38,082 bases of DNA, taken from positions 1-38,082 of the forward strand of contig MPNW01000557.1 in assembly GCA_011800805.1 (NCBI GenBank). Direction: 5' to 3'. The position numbers and the translations under genes are program-made. The notes beneath the pieces were generated by a model. That model worked only from the letters and a program-made list of their open reading frames with translations, ran no database searches and was not told where the DNA came from. Numbering within the stretch: the first letter of the stretch is position 1; every line of letters starts with the position of its first letter. Shown here piece by piece: positions 27,832-37,573 of this stretch. Origin of the DNA: Hirudo medicinalis (lineage: Eukaryota; Annelida; Clitellata; Hirudinida; Hirudinidae).

Positions 27832-29853
27832 ATGGATAACAGCGCTTTTGATGACCCAAAATTAGATCCAGATCATTGTGATGCAATGAGTCCTACCATC
27901 GATTATGATTACTGGCATGTGGACGATGATATCAGCATTGTCGTCAATGACAGAGCCAAGGAAAAAGACAGAGAACTGCAAGAAGAGACATTACCAAGTG
28001 AAAGTTATGTAGAAGATACTCTTATAGAATCGGAAGAGAATACAGTTCTCAGGTGTGCCTCACCAGAGAGAATCAGCGAAAAAATACACATGAGGGATAG
28101 TTTGACGTTCTTCGAAAGATCTGACAGGTGTCGAAAAAGATTCAAATACGTGAAAAAGATTGGCAGGGAGTCTTATGGAACGCTATTCAAAGCGTACGAC
28201 ACCATATTTGAAAAGAAGGTTGCACTCAAAGTGGTGGAAAAGGATGCAGAATCTACCAAGAGGGAAAAAAGGGCGTTGATGTTATTAAAATCGCAAAACA
28301 ATTATCCAAGAAAACACTTATGTGAGCTTTTGTTTTGTTTTTATTTTCTTGAACTTTATACTCGTGGAGTACGTAATTACAGATCTTTAACTAATTGTCA
28401 ACAATTTTGTTTATCGACAGCGATGATGATAGATTTCATAGACGTAGAGGATTACACTCTGATGGTCTTCGAATTGCTACGTTGTGATTTAGCGTCGGCC
28501 ATGAAGACAAAATTCCATGGCAGTATGGAACTCAAACAGGTCGCTTCTATAGGCCTTCAGCTCTGTCATGCCCTTTGCAACATGCAGAAGGTCGTGTTTA
28601 ACTATCCGACAACAGTTGTACATAACGACATCAAAACCGACAACATCATGTTTACTGACAGCTCGTACTCTGAAATTAAGATTGTAGATTTCGGTTTTGC
28701 ATCGCTGGAGATTGAGAAGGTTGGTGAAATGTTTCAGTTTGTTGTTTCCGATTCAATCAATCATTCAATCAATCAATCAATATTACTGGTACAACTGGAT
28801 AAGACGAATGTATCAATAGCTTACAATTTTGTAGCAAATATTTTGACAAGCCGGGAGAGCTTTGTCATAATTAATTAGATTCCGAAAAGTGATTTATTTG
28901 TTTTGATATTTATTTTTGCCTAACCAAACAAGGAATAAGTTTTGATCATCTGAATAAGAGGCTACAATTTAACACATTGTCAGTCTCTCAACAGTAACTG
29001 TTTGCTAATGTTCGCATTACAAATTTTAACCTTAAGCAGACTCACTTTCAAAATCAATTTAATTTATCAACTTCATCACCCAGGAAAGATTTCCCACTCA
29101 AAACTTTCACACCAAGGCTCCAGAGTGCTACTTCTTAGACAACTTTGTCGTCAGCCAATCCATTGACATGTGGAATGTCGGGGTTGTTCTGTTCACCCTT
29201 TTCCGGGGCTTGGATTTGTTCCCATGCTCCTCTGAAATGGAGCACATTACCAACATGGTATTGACGTTCGGAATGCCTCCTAGGGAAATGATCAGGAAAA
29301 ATATAAAATGCGAAACTTATTTTGAATGCCTCGATGATGACGATGACGATGATGTTAAAGAATACCGGTTAAAGGAAGTGGTTAGTGGGTGCTTGTTATT
29401 ATTTAACTTTTTTAAATTATGATTTCGCCGATAAAAGCTGGAATCGTTTGAGGAATGAAAACTATGCAAGACCATTAACGCCCCATACTTTGAATTATTT
29501 TGTTTGAAAGTATCCCAATAGAGATGCATCTAATCCTAGCCGAATTAACTAAACTTATTCAAAATATTAATATTAATAATTCCTCCGCCGTGCAGTTCAG
29601 AATGGCGGCCAGTGAATCCGTCTGCGGATTTGAGGACAAATTTGCAGCAGCAGTTACCTTCCCCATCAACAACAAATACGAACTGGGCAAATGGGTGGAC
29701 CGTTTTCACGACCTCCTCACTAGAATCTTTACCTACGACTCTAAGCAGAGAATAAAGCCACATGAAGCAATTGAACATCCATTTTTCGAGTTGGTCAAAA
29801 AGAAAAACTTGATTCAGAGAATGTTCAGACGAATTCAGAGAGTTTTGAAATAA
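27832..29853 (+). CDS. Intron-containing CMGC-type protein kinase (DYRK/HIPK-like), cluster member 6
   Basis: Four exons, 27832-28321, 28421-28719, 29084-29380 and 29596-29853, join in phase to 1344 bases (447 residues). The first about 90 residues form an acidic extension absent from the other members. The domain follows: IGRESYGTLFKA (glycine loop with Glu and Ser changes), VALK, VVHNDIKTDNIMF, DFGFA, NFHTKAPECYFL, DMWNVG, then a run of seven Asp from a GAT/GAC repeat at 29332-29355, and a C-lobe ending YDSKQRIKPHEAIEHPFF plus a basic tail. It is the most diverged copy but keeps Lys, Asp, Asn and DFG. Its introns interrupt the domain at sites where the other five genes have none. AATAAA at 29849-29854 overlaps the TAA stop. 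Exon borders were chosen by alignment to the paralogues and GT-AG rules. Confidence 0.8.
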
Positions 29854-30129
29854 ATTGAGTTTTATTCAACATTTGTTGACATTATTTTATCACCTCGGGG
29901 CCGCTAAATTTAAAATTTAAGTTTAAAAACAAATTTAAATATGCAATTAATACTTATGTTAAGTCTCTGAATTATTTTTGTAGCTCGAAAGTGCCTATCC
30001 AAGCCTGCATGAAAATATTTTCAAATTCCTAAATAACAACCACGATTTTTTGCTTTAGTTGCAGTTTTATTTGGTTTCAACATTTTACAAATTTGTGCAT
30101 TTTCATTTAAAAAAAAAAAAACCCATTGT

Positions 30130-30630
30130 TTATATATCTAGAATTGTACTATCCAACGGATGACGATAATAGCAACGTAGCATTCCACTCCAAAGGAACC
30201 CGAAGAATCTTAGTACGTTTTTCTTCAGTGGAATTCCATTTGTTTTCCTTTTTTCTTGGCGTTCTTCTGCAACTCTGTCCACGTTTCTAAACATTGGGTG
30301 GTTTTCGTCGCAGGAATTTTTAAACAGCTCTTCAAGTTGTTCTTGAGAGAACTGCCTGCCGTCAACTCTATACCTTTGTCCGGGATGTGCATTGTCCGAT
30401 TTTAGAATGGATTTGTAGACCTTGTAACAACGCATGTATTTTTCAAGCTTCAAGCTGCTTTGGCGAAGCAAGGTGATTTTTCTGAGTTCCTTCTCTGCTT
30501 TTATTGGATGGATTTTGCTAACGTCGTATCTCATGCTGTCCCTTAGGTATTCGGCATGGTAGAATGCAGCTCTACACGTGTTCAAGCGTAGTTCTTTGTC
30601 CTCTTCTACATCTGCTATTGTTTGGCTCAT
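30130..30630 (-). CDS. Unknown 166-residue basic protein
   Basis: A single open frame from ATG 30630 to TAA 30130 with a well-placed minus-strand AATAAA (30071-30066), so it looks like a real, short, intronless gene or a last exon. The protein is highly charged and probably helical: IADVEEDKELRLNTCRAAF, then KAEKELRKITLLRQSSLKLE, YMRCYKVYKSILKSD, FSQEQLEELFKNSCDEN, and a more hydrophobic end LRFFGFLWSGMLRCYYRHP. The hydrophobic part is short and interrupted by charges, so it is not a clear membrane span. I recognise no domain. It lies tail to tail with kinase 6, with 276 bases between the stop codons. The start is preceded by in-frame stops, which supports the ATG chosen. Confidence 0.55.
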   Translation of the reverse strand: MSQTIADVEEDKELRLNTCRAAFYHAEYLRDSMRYDVSKIHPIKAEKELRKITLLRQSSLKLEKYMRCYKVYKSILKSDNAHPGQRYRVDGRQFSQEQLEELFKNSCDENHPMFRNVDRVAEERQEKRKTNGIPLKKNVLRFFGFLWSGMLRCYYRHPLDSTILDI

Positions 30631-32700
30631 CGTGAGGCTCGTGCTTGTTGTTGAAGCTGGTGAAATTTAAGTTCTCTCGTTGGAGGATGCTTTAGAGTTC
30701 AGTGAAAGAATTGATTTTATGTAAAAGTGTTTGATTTTTATTGTCACATTTTATTTACTGTTTTAAAATTATTTAGATGTAAAATGACGTTCTTAATTTA
30801 ATTAATTAATTGACGTTCTTATGATGAATGATAATGCGCCTAGCTAATCAATAACCAATGGTTAATGTTCATGCAAATATAAACAAGCCTATGTACTCAA
30901 CTATGTTAATTTATAGTGGTTTATACTCTATATGATATAGCATTCCTTTTCGATTCAATATCCACATTTTGATAGTCCTATTCTAAATAGTTTTATGGAA
31001 TCCGTACCTACTATGGATGTGCAAATAATGTTTTGGTCATTTCGGAGATAAATCTGACATATCGATATGAAAAATGAAATAAATATTATTCTTACTCTCC
31101 TTCAAAAATAAAGTCAATCACCAAAATTATCGCCCAAACAAAGATTTTAATTGTAACGATTGTTTATGAATGACATTTAAAAAGCTTTTAGTACCATTTC
31201 AAATTATTTAATTGCTTTTTAAGTTTCGAGAAAATCATTTTAAAAACCAAATAAGACTCGTTTTAGAAAATTGCAGAATTTTTCAAAATTCAACTCTTAC
31301 AAGATTTTATTTATCATGGATGAGTGCCAAATATTTAAGTTGTCTCCAAGATGCCACCGCGAAAGTAGCAACACATTTTATTAGGTATTTATTAACTATC
31401 AAAAATAATTGAGGAAGATTAAAAATATAATTTAATTTCACCTAGCGTTTGAAGAAGAAGTAACCGCCATTATTGGTTGAGTTGGTTTAACTCTGTAGCA
31501 CATTTTATAGCCAATAAATGTCATGATTCACAGCTGTAATTAAATCAGGAATGCAGACCAACGATCATGACTTCAACTCACAAGTGCTTCAAAATCCTCA
31601 GAAATATTCATGCTGCACAGATATTAATTACAGCCAGTAATAACAATAATAATTATTAATAATAATATTACGTTTTGTTGTATTTATTCTGAAATGGGAT
31701 GAATTTAAGATATACTGGTGTGCGATTATTATGGTATTTAAGGTAAAAATAGAAATAATTTCTTGGGAACATGCAAATGTCTTTGACCTGATTACTCATT
31801 CATCCAGGTCAGTCATAGCACGAATGCAAATTAGGCCATGAATCAATTTAGTGAGAATCACCTTCCACAGAGGAGTTGACATCTGCAGGAATATTTCTTA
31901 TAATTTTGAGCATTTCCAAGCTAAATATTTTTTATTCTGCCAATTTTCAAACCAGCTAAAAAAAACCCATTTAATAATAAATTATAATAATAAATATTAT
32001 TAATAATAATAATAATAATAATCTTATAATAAATTATAATAATAATAATAAATCCCTTAAAATTACTTGAAATGCAATAATTTATCTCCCTCAGCATGAA
32101 CATCTCAAAAAGTGAATCTAATTACAAAATGGACCGAAAATAATAAATTATTAAATAAATAAATTTTGAGACAATTTTTTATTCCTAAGAGAGCAATCGG
32201 TCCACTATCACGAATGATAACATCTACTGATGACAGAAGTGAGTCATCAATCCAAACTTGAAGAAGATCCGCCGAATGCAAGCGGAGACATCTTATCTGA
32301 TCTTATCTTAGCCGAATTTTTCTTAGATTAAATTATTTCGCCAATTTTTTTTTCATTAATAATTCTTTTAGCAACAATTACGTAGAGTGATTGATGGACG
32401 CTATTTTTACCTAGTCTGGTATATGGTTTGGTTTGTGTATGGTTTGGTTTATGTATGGTTTGTATGGTTTGTATTGTTTTGTATGGTTTGTATGGTTTGT
32501 ATTGTTTTGTATGGTTTGTGTCATGTGAATGTAATGTTTTGTATTTTGCTTTGAAAAAAAATAAATGTATTATTTAGAATATTTTGTAATTACATTGGAA
32601 TTATGATTGCAGAACTTCATGTAAATTCTTGTGGTAACACACACAGACGAAGAATAAAACTAAGATTTATGAAAAAATATACTAAATTTGAAGCTAATGT
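30631..32700. other. Intergenic AT-rich DNA
   Basis: No coding exon recognised. It contains an ATGCAAAT octamer-type motif (about 31765-31772), AAT microsatellite sequence (about 31970-32052), an AP-1/GATA motif cluster at 32240-32308 and the TTTGTATGG tandem repeat at 32415-32520, annotated separately or in findings. Plus-strand frames of 60-66 codons here have no recognisable content. Confidence 0.45.
32415..32520. repeat. TTTGTATGG tandem repeat
   Basis: About 105 bases of units such as GTATGGTTTG and GTATTGTTTT, period 9-10, with a higher-order alternation of the two unit types. Confidence 0.8.
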
Positions 32701-32716
32701 TTTAAAAAGGGAAAAT

Positions 32717-32751
32717 TGTGCATGACCACTGGTTGCCAGCAGGTATAAAAG
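32717..32751 (+). promoter_or_regulatory. TATA core promoter with upstream TGTGCATG
   Basis: TATAAAAG at 32744-32751 is a consensus TATA box. TGTGCATG at 32717-32724 lies 20 bases upstream. The predicted start site is near 32774. No coding exon was identified downstream, so what it drives is unknown. Confidence 0.45.
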
Positions 32752-32999
32752 GGCATGCAAGATAATAAATAATAATTATGATGACTTTATATGATAACAT
32801 TAATATTTATGAGATGTATTTATTCTTTCAAGACATTTGCACATGCACCTGTTCAAAATCCTTCCTGTGCATTTGCAAAGTAATTTTTGCAATAATTAAT
32901 CAAGTAATAGACTTGCTTGCTCACAAAATTAATATTCACGAACTGATAATTTTTTTTATGAAAATACTTTAATGAAATATTTATTCTTGCATTGATAAA

Positions 33000-33016
33000 G
33001 GGTTAGGGTTAGGGTT
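33000..33016. repeat. Interstitial telomere-type repeat
   Basis: GGGTTAGGGTTAGGGTT, nearly three perfect TTAGGG units. A second tract is at 34903-34926. Confidence 0.8.
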
Positions 33017-33047
33017 GCAATGAATTTCTAGATGCATTACTTTATTA

Positions 33048-33105
33048 AATTAGTAATAATAATAATAATATTAATAATAATAATAATAAAATTAATAATA
33101 ACTCC
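33048..33105. repeat. AAT microsatellite
   Basis: Interrupted AAT/ATT triplets just downstream of the telomere-type repeat. Confidence 0.75.
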
Positions 33106-33443
33106 AATATTTTATTAACTGCTTTTGTTATTTTTTTATTCCGATCAAACTTTATTTTTTTTAGAAGTTATCATGCAGAAAATCAACACTTCATTAATGC
33201 CAATTATGCAGACCAAATATTTTCCGATGCATAAAATGCACATATTACATTCAACTAAACAAATTTATTATTTTTATTCAAACTAAAGAAATCAAATGGC
33301 AAAATAAAAATGATTTAAATCCTATGCATAAATTAACACAGTTGTGCACAAAATAACATAATTGTGCACGAACAATGCGTCATAAATCACTGGAATGGCG
33401 GAAACTAAATTGAAACAAAAGATCAGCCAAGTGCCCGTACAGC

Positions 33444-33538
33444 TGTGCATGCATTAATTCATGCACATGGAAAGGTCTATAAATAACCGCTGGAAGATTC
33501 ATTTGACCTTTTCCTTCTGGCCCGGCTACGGTTCACTG
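33444..33538 (+). promoter_or_regulatory. TATA promoter with palindrome and TOP-like first exon
   Basis: A near-perfect palindrome, TGTGCATG...CATGCACA (33444-33467), is followed by TATAAATA (33478-33485). About 29 bases beyond the TATA box begins an all-pyrimidine run CCTTTTCCTTCT (33507-33518), which looks like a 5' TOP transcription start, the hallmark of ribosomal-protein and translation-factor genes. A candidate splice donor, ACTG/GTATGG, at 33538/33539 would make a short non-coding first exon of about 31 bases. I did not find the coding exons downstream, so the gene is unproven. Confidence 0.45.
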
Positions 33539-34902
33539 GTATGGCTTTTAGATTTGAAGTTTGACATCTATATTTAGACTTGGGCCTGCATATTTTTGCA
33601 GGATAATTATTATTTGCAGTAATATTTAATTATTATTATATTTATAAATCATTTTATTGCATTTCTTGTTAATTAACGACTCTTTTTATTCTGAATAGCA
33701 TTTATTTGAAGTTATTAATATTTCTGAGCACAGAAAATATTTAACTATGCAGAAAACAAACCTTAGAATACTTCTGAAAATATAATTGTGGTCTATGCAT
33801 TAATTAAATATTATTTTAATAAAGGCATCTAATTTTATAGTAATATATTCATATTTATTCATTATTTTTAAAAGTATATTTGTCAACAATAAGAACAATT
33901 AATCAATGTTTTGAAATCAATCCTTACTAGAGTTTGGAATTAGAAGTTATTTTGGCATCATTAATGGCTCATGGTTCGCTATTCCCAAATTCCTAGTATT
34001 ATTCCGCCGGTGATAATGCAGTTGATTGCTATTGAGAAATTGATTGATAGTGAGATATTGAGTTAACTGTTTCATTAGGCGTATCGTGAAAAGGGTTTAT
34101 GTTTATTGTTATATGACGTGTTTTAATTCATTATTAATTTTTTTATTTTTGAGGAATTTTATTGTCTTAAAAATGTAAAATAACTGCAAACTACTGAAAG
34201 TTGAGCAAGACAATAGTAGCTCATTCTGGTCAGCCTCGAGGAACTCATGCTTCTGCCATCAGACTTGATAACGCTGTTATCAAAATATAAAGATGACGAT
34301 TATGATGCTATTATTATTTGCAAATATATTTAAAATATCGTCCCTAAGACGTTAAATTTAAATTGTTTTTAAATTTCTACACTATCACCAGATGGCACTA
34401 GCAATACAGGTTGATTCAAAATATGGATATCTTCTTGCGTTGATATGGCATTGTCAAAAGTAATGATTGTAATAAAATAATATTTTATAACAAGAATTTA
34501 AAGATGTAATGTATGTAATTTTATAAATTTATATAATTTATTTGTTTTCAGTCATTCGTTACTGTTTGTTATTAATAATGTTTTAGTCTTCATGATCACC
34601 ATCTATCGAGTGTTTTAAAAATAAAAAAATAAGGGCAGCAATTGCTTACTGGGTGTCCAAACATAACCGGACTGATGCATTCTTTAGAATATTATGACGT
34701 AAGTTTGTTTATTCGAGGACTTAATAACGACAAAAAGTATTTTGATCAATCTGCAAATGGCGTTTGAAAGTAAATCAAAGATTTAAGAAGTGTTTAATTT
34801 ACTTCATGCCAAGTTACAAATTATTACATTAATTGAATTACTGTATATTTCATTTTAATCAAAAGTAAGTATGTGAAATCTAGCTAAGATAAATAATCCA
34901 TG

Positions 34903-34926
34903 TTAGGGCTAGGGTTAGGGTTAGGT
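34903..34926. repeat. Interstitial telomere-type repeat
   Basis: TTAGGG, CTAGGG, TTAGGG, TTAGG in tandem, same strand orientation as the tract at 33000. Confidence 0.75.
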
Positions 34927-36440
34927 TACCATTACAAGTGGTACAAGTGGTAGCATTTTGTTGATGACTTCTGAACAAATTAGTTTTGTCCAACTCCAAG
35001 CCAATAAATATACATTTAGAAAGAGGTAGATCATACGGTGTAGGGTATTTGTATCTGGAATTATGTAATTAACTATCACTGGTTTCACTCTGCAGAAATA
35101 AATTTTGATGCCTTACTTAGTAATTTTGAAAATCAGTTACAATCATAAATGATTGAAATATTAGGCAGCATTAATATCATTTATATCAATAGACATTTTA
35201 AAAATAAATTGTTTATTAGAAATTATCGTCAATCCAAAATAACTTATTCTTAACTTTGATAATTTTCATAATTAACTTTCAAAATTTAACTTTTGATGAT
35301 TTTAATATGAAATGCAACAAAATTATATTTTGTAGATGCAATTCAAAAATCTCGTGGCCAGAAGGTAACTGTAATTGTTGTAACTGATTCCTCTTGTAAT
35401 ATATGACTGCTATTAGCTTAGGTCATGTAAAAGGCATGTAACTTTAGCACAATTTACAAGAATGTAATGCTGAAACTATTCAATGATTTGCACGAAGAAT
35501 GCATCCAATCACAAAGGAACAGAGTGATGTTCGAAAATTGTGACAAAATTATATTCAATACTTGTATATTTGTTTCTCATTCTGTGATTTTTCAATGATT
35601 CACAGTTTCCAATCTTCATCGAATGTTAAACTGAATTCACAATATATTAAATCAAATGAATTTAAGACTTTTTTTCTTTGTAACATTAAAATAATGCATT
35701 AATGTGTTATTAATGAACATTGTTAATTTTATTATCGACCAAATAAATATGAAACATTGCGACTAGGCGAATTATGAATGATCTTACGATAAAGGTCATC
35801 ACTAAAACGTGGATCTGTTTTGCTTCAAGCTAATGATGGCAGGATATTTGAGGATGTTTTGGACGTTGGGGATGCTGTTATGGATAAATGAAGTAATTTT
35901 CAAACGATAATAATGAAAAGTAATTTTTAAATATGGAATAAAAACATCAACAATATAATCAATTTATATAAAAATAATTAAATTTGTTAACTTCTGTGAG
36001 AGCAACAAATTCTATTATTACAATAATAATAATTAAAAAATTATTGCAAACTAAGTAAATATTATAATATTATTATTACATTGATTCAATAGTTGATCGA
36101 GAATTAATTTATTAATTTTAATGACCTTAAAATCAGAAATTCAACCTTTTATCACAAACAAATGTCACCAATAAACGTTTTCAATTTCTTCCAGTTTTTC
36201 CAGTTCCAAAAGGATCTTCTATTTGCAGATTATTCTCCGACGAAAAGTGTTTTAATGCTGTCATAATTACAATAATACACAATGTTTTATAATTATTTTG
36301 TAAGTAATTTATAGATTTGATATGTCATTGATTTATGTTACAACATTAAATATTATACTTTTATGTTTGTTGTGCGTTTTATAAATTAATAATGAATTAT
36401 ATTCTAACTCTAAATATTCTACATTTATCGCAAATTAATC
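34927..36440. other. Intergenic AT-rich DNA, nothing recognised
   Basis: No ORF, promoter or repeat could be supported between the second telomere-type tract and the microsatellite block, apart from general AT richness. Confidence 0.4.
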
Positions 36441-36445
36441 TTTTA

Positions 36446-36538
36446 TAATCATCATCATCATCATTATTATTATCATTGCTATTATGTATTATTAATACTT
36501 TATATTACATCATCATCATAATTATTAATTGTGATATT

Positions 36539-36576
<38 letters not shown>

Positions 36577-36600
36577 TATTATTATTATTATTATTATTAN
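36446..36600. repeat. ATC/ATT microsatellite ending at an undetermined base
   Basis: ATC and ATT triplets, longest run about 36538-36599, ending at the only N in the window (36600). The N probably marks an unresolved repeat length, so the true spacing across it is unknown. Confidence 0.85.
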
Positions 36601-36639
36601 CAACTGTTTTTGGTGCGACACTGAAAGTTATAAAACATT

Positions 36640-36690
36640 TACATGTTCATTAGGCGCCTCTGACGCTATTGCAAATGGCGCATTATAATT
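36640..36690 (-). repeat. Dispersed repeat, partial copy D
   Basis: On the minus strand it reads AATGCGCCATTTGCAATAGC then GTCAGAGGCGCCTAATGAAC, matching the GCGCC...GTCAGAGGCGC head of copy B. Only the 5' part is recognised, between two long microsatellites. Confidence 0.55.
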
Positions 36691-36712
36691 AATATTATTA
36701 TTATTATTATTA

Positions 36713-36759
<47 letters not shown>

Positions 36760-36789
36760 TATTGTTATTATTATTATTATTATTATTAC

Positions 36790-36820
<31 letters not shown>

Positions 36821-36821
36821 T
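36691..36821. repeat. ATT microsatellite
   Basis: About 130 bases of near-perfect ATT triplets with a few ACT/GTT interruptions. Confidence 0.9.
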
Positions 36822-36984
36822 ACTCGCAACAACTTAATGCTCACCATGAGGCATCTGTTTTCCATGAGACCTTTCAATTACAAAAGAATAAAATTCATAA
36901 TTTAATCAGAAATATTGAATTACCATCAGAATGTCCCTCAGGCAATGCTTTAAGTAAAACTTAATGTTACAAATGTCCTTAATC

Positions 36985-37138
36985 CCGCCCCTAGGAGGCG
37001 TGGCTTATGATCTGTATAAAACTCCACGACGGTGTTGGCAAATTCATTTATGCAGCGCAAAATATTTTACCATCATCAGAAATGAGTAAAAAAAGTTATT
37101 CCATTTCTGAGGATTGTAGAATGTGTTGTGCTAGCTGA
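36985..37138 (+). promoter_or_regulatory. GC-box/TATA promoter with short leader ORF
   Basis: CCCGCCCCTAGGAGGCGTGG at 36985-37004 holds a GC box and a CACC-type box in an otherwise AT-rich region. TATAAAAC follows at 37015-37022 and the start site would be near 37045. The first ATG (37082) opens an 18-codon frame ending TGA at 37138. A miRNA-like hairpin lies about 460 bases downstream (37508-37573). Confidence 0.5.
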
Positions 37139-37182
37139 CGACGTTGATGTTTGTAATTATAACAAATGCTTTTATATTTTTC

Positions 37183-37335
37183 AGAATAATTTATATATTT
37201 ATAATAATAGATATTGTATATTATAAATATACTGTATATATTGTATATATTGTATATTATAAATATACTGTATATATTGTATATATTGTATATATATATA
37301 TATATATTAATTTGCAATATATAAATAAATAAATA

Positions 37336-37378
<43 letters not shown>
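37183..37378. repeat. AT-rich tandem repeat and AT dinucleotide tracts
   Basis: TATATTGTATAT-type units, including a duplicated segment of about 45 bases beginning ATTATAAATATACTGTATAT, followed by pure AT tracts to about 37378. Confidence 0.85.
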
Positions 37379-37382
<4 letters not shown>

Positions 37383-37507
37383 TAAGAATTTGTAAATAAT
37401 TAATTTATTTCTATGTCATAATATAATAACAAAAATTATAAAAACTTAATATTGACCTTAATTATTTTTATTCTCCGCCACAAAACAAACACAAACAATA
37501 CAAACCA

Positions 37508-37573
37508 CAGGTCTTTACCAGCCACAAAATGTGCGTTTATTCAAAATGGCACATTTGCTGCTGGTAAAATCTG
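37508..37573 (+). ncRNA. miRNA-precursor-like hairpin (candidate)
   Basis: The 5' arm (37508-37534) and 3' arm (37549-37573) can pair: CAGGT/ATCTG, a one-base bulge, TTTACCAGC/GCTGGTAAA (9 pairs), a small internal loop, AAATGTGC/GCACATTT (8 pairs), and a terminal loop of 14 bases. The total of about 66 nt and arm length near 22-25 nt fit a pre-miRNA. I do not recognise the mature sequence as a known family, and a small inverted-repeat transposon could look the same. The hairpin would also form on the minus strand. Confidence 0.35.

Noticed and set aside
28720..28878. Reading kinase 6 through the second donor
   Set aside because: It gives a non-kinase tail and a stop; splicing at 28719/29084 restores the APE motif and the C-lobe.
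36476..36688. Poly-Ile open frame
   Set aside because: A translation of ATC/ATT microsatellite across the undetermined base.
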